The translations under genes and the position numbers were made by a program. The notes under the pieces are model-generated. The model did no database searches and had not been told where the DNA came from. It saw only the letters and a program-made list of their open reading frames with translations. Below are positions 63,501-64,000 of a DNA stretch of 64,000 nt, piece after piece. This stretch comes from a virus. Numbering within the stretch: the first letter of the stretch is position 1; every line of letters begins with the position of its first letter. Location of the stretch: the IMG/VR virus record IMGVR_UViG_3300032224_001473, positions 1 through 64,000 of that record. One strand, written 5' to 3'.

Positions 63501-64000
63501 TTCAGGTTCAGCAACAATGTTAGGTGGTAATTTATTTGTATCAGGAAACTTACAAGTATTAGGTTCATCAACAAATGTAAGTATCCAATCAAGTACAGTT
63601 GCAATCGGTGATAATATCATCTTAGTAAACGCTTACTCACCATTCCAAAGATACGCAGGTATCAGTGGATATGATTCAGGTTCAGCGGATCAATCAGGAT
63701 CATTATTATGGGATTCTACTAATAACAAATGGTTAACAGTTGATGGTTCAAATAACTCAAGTAAAGTAATTGGAACAACTACAGGTACATTAGGAAGTGA
63801 AACAAGTTTAACAAGTGGAAATTTCCCAATCGCATCAGCTGATAACACAATAGGTAATAGTTTATTAACATACTCAGGTACAACGTTACAATTCAATACA
63901 GATAAATTCACAGTTGAATCAGTATCAGGTAATACGGTTGTAGCGGGTACATTAAAAGTATCAACTAACGGTAGTGATTTGATAAGTAGTACGAGATCAA
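60505..64000 (+). CDS. collagen-like tail fibre protein 3 (3' end outside window)
   Basis: An ORF from ATG 60505 stays open to the right edge (1165 codons, no stop). The N-terminal domain is MAQIIKHRRGSISALKL... with GELIIATGSVGNLQGPFIFIG, different from fibres 1 and 2. Then come two Gly-X-Y tracts (about 60976-61700 and 62440-63250), rich in GTS/GSS/GTA, with GDSLFAL or GDSIFAL module starts at 61706 and 63247. The second module continues into GDNIILVNAYSPFQRYAG and a beta-rich segment to the edge. Structure and role match fibre 2. Confidence 0.85.
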   Translation, partial: MAQIIKHRRGSISALKLTTARNGELIIATGSVGNLQGPFIFIGSPVLSDEGVAGAFNAVSKIYQGSTAPTISAGTYGSGLDGTPFYSSTDHKLYILNNDNIGNTSMNLVGNIEGNTISGVTITNLTGTTATFSSQVNVSGSLNVTGSLYINGTSYTAATSGTSGSSGSSGSSGTAGTSGSSGSSGSSGSSGTAGTSGSSGSSGTSGSSGTAGTSGSSGSSGSSGSSGTAGTSGTSGSDGSSGSSGSSGTSGSSGTAGTSGSSGSSGTSGSSGSSGTAGTSGSSGTAGTSGSSGSSGSSGTAGTSGTSGSSGSDGSSGSSGSSGTAGTSGTSGSSGSNGSSGSSGSAGTSGSSGSSGTSGSSGTAGTSGSSGSSGSSGSSGTAGSSGTAGTSGTAGTSGSSGDSLFALTGSIWSTTNPVRVVGAVTASIVSSSFVGDGQGLYNIPASGVTGLQLNKIVSGSVSASILSDGTFRVNGDTFINGILTAKQLNIDYVSSSIMYTSGSTKFGDTNDDTHDFTGSVNITGSLKLNGVTVGTGKLDETAFNTYVSGSNSQFGGTSSFAVSSSYAVYAENAVIVSGQTKTLVIGSASTTWSFNHNLGYKYPAINVFDGSDRVVIPTEIEVIDSNNLKVYFNEAQTGTVIATIGGNGSSGTSGSGGTSGSSGSAGTSGTSGSSGSSGTSGSSGSSGSSGSSGTSGSSGSSGTAGTSGSSGSNGSSGSSGSSGTAGTSGTSGSSGSSGTSGSSGSSGSSGTAGTSGSSGSSGSSGTAGTSGSSGTAGTSGSSGSDGSSGSSGTSGSSGSSGTAGTSGSSGSSGSSGSSGTAGTSGTSGSNGSSGSSGTAGTSGSSGSSGTSGSSGSSGTAGTSGSSGTSGSSGSSGTAGTSGSSGTAGTSGSSGSSGSSGTSGSSGSSGSSGSSGDSIFALTGSVWETNLSVKFNQPVTSSIFTGSFKGDGAGLYNIPASGVTGLQLDKIASGAVTASVTSAGLQVNSNTSITGSLTVSSGSATMLGGNLFVSGNLQVLGSSTNVSIQSSTVAIGDNIILVNAYSPFQRYAGISGYDSGSADQSGSLLWDSTNNKWLTVDGSNNSSKVIGTTTGTLGSETSLTSGNFPIASADNTIGNSLLTYSGTTLQFNTDKFTVESVSGNTVVAGTLKVSTNGSDLISSTRS
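60976..63252 (+). repeat. collagen-like coding repeats of fibre 3
   Basis: Two Gly-X-Y tracts with many GTAGTSGSSG strings, separated by a globular module (61706-62440). Confidence 0.85.

Overview
This window is part of a large, AT-rich, T4-like phage genome (a contractile-tailed myovirus), almost certainly from a phage of the Bacteroidota. The phage call rests on T4-type parts that can be recognised: baseplate wedge proteins gp25 and gp6, a UvsX/RecA-type recombinase, a 5'-3' exonuclease, a DnaB-type helicase, a DnaG-type primase, and the gp46/gp47 recombination nuclease pair. The host call is inference. It rests on a sigma factor very like the Bacteroidota primary sigma, a histone-H1-like small protein and a DUF5522-like protein of Bacteroidota type, start codons that mostly lack a Shine-Dalgarno sequence, and two TATATTTG boxes that fit the Bacteroidota -7 element. 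No capsid, portal, terminase or sheath gene is in view, so this is a fragment of a bigger genome.

Layout. (1) 1-5.8 kb: recombination, replication and nucleotide genes (RecA/UvsX end, 5'-3' exonuclease, helicase, B12-dependent class II ribonucleotide reductase). (2) 5.8-26.9 kb: baseplate and tail genes. After gp25 and gp6 homologues come large unrecognised structural proteins, then adhesin-like proteins in which Cys-containing modules are strung on Thr-Pro linkers. (3) 26.9-36.5 kb: RuvC-like nuclease, a GC-rich candidate small RNA, primase, PD-(D/E)XK nuclease and gp47-like phosphoesterase. Then comes a five-gene insert including an adenine methyltransferase, followed by the gp46-like ATPase. 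(4) 36.5-45.2 kb: ClpP-like protease, small membrane and coiled-coil proteins, a sigma-70 factor, a membrane protein whose acidic tail seems extended by a frameshift at an A10 run, an amidase-like protein, and a cluster of acidic hypothetical proteins. (5) 45.2-51.2 kb: small genes including a histone-H1-like protein, the only minus-strand island (two coupled genes), a Dam-type methylase, a NusG homologue, an AAA+ ATPase, thioredoxin and glutaredoxin. (6) 51.2-64 kb: three consecutive very long fibre genes made of proline-poor collagen-like Gly-X-Y tracts (Gly-Thr-Ser, Gly-Ser-Ser, Gly-Ser-Asp) alternating with recurring globular modules. The last one runs off the right edge.

How it may work together. 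The replication and recombination genes form a T4-style recombination-dependent replication set. The class II reductase with thioredoxin and glutaredoxin can supply deoxynucleotides. The sigma factor and NusG homologue suggest active redirection of host transcription. A TATTTATA box sits just upstream of at least ten gene starts, mainly structural ones, and is the best candidate for the phage-specific (late) promoter. The fibre and adhesin genes make up roughly 20 kb and point to elaborate host-surface recognition.

All calls come from reading the sequence and its translations; no database search was run.
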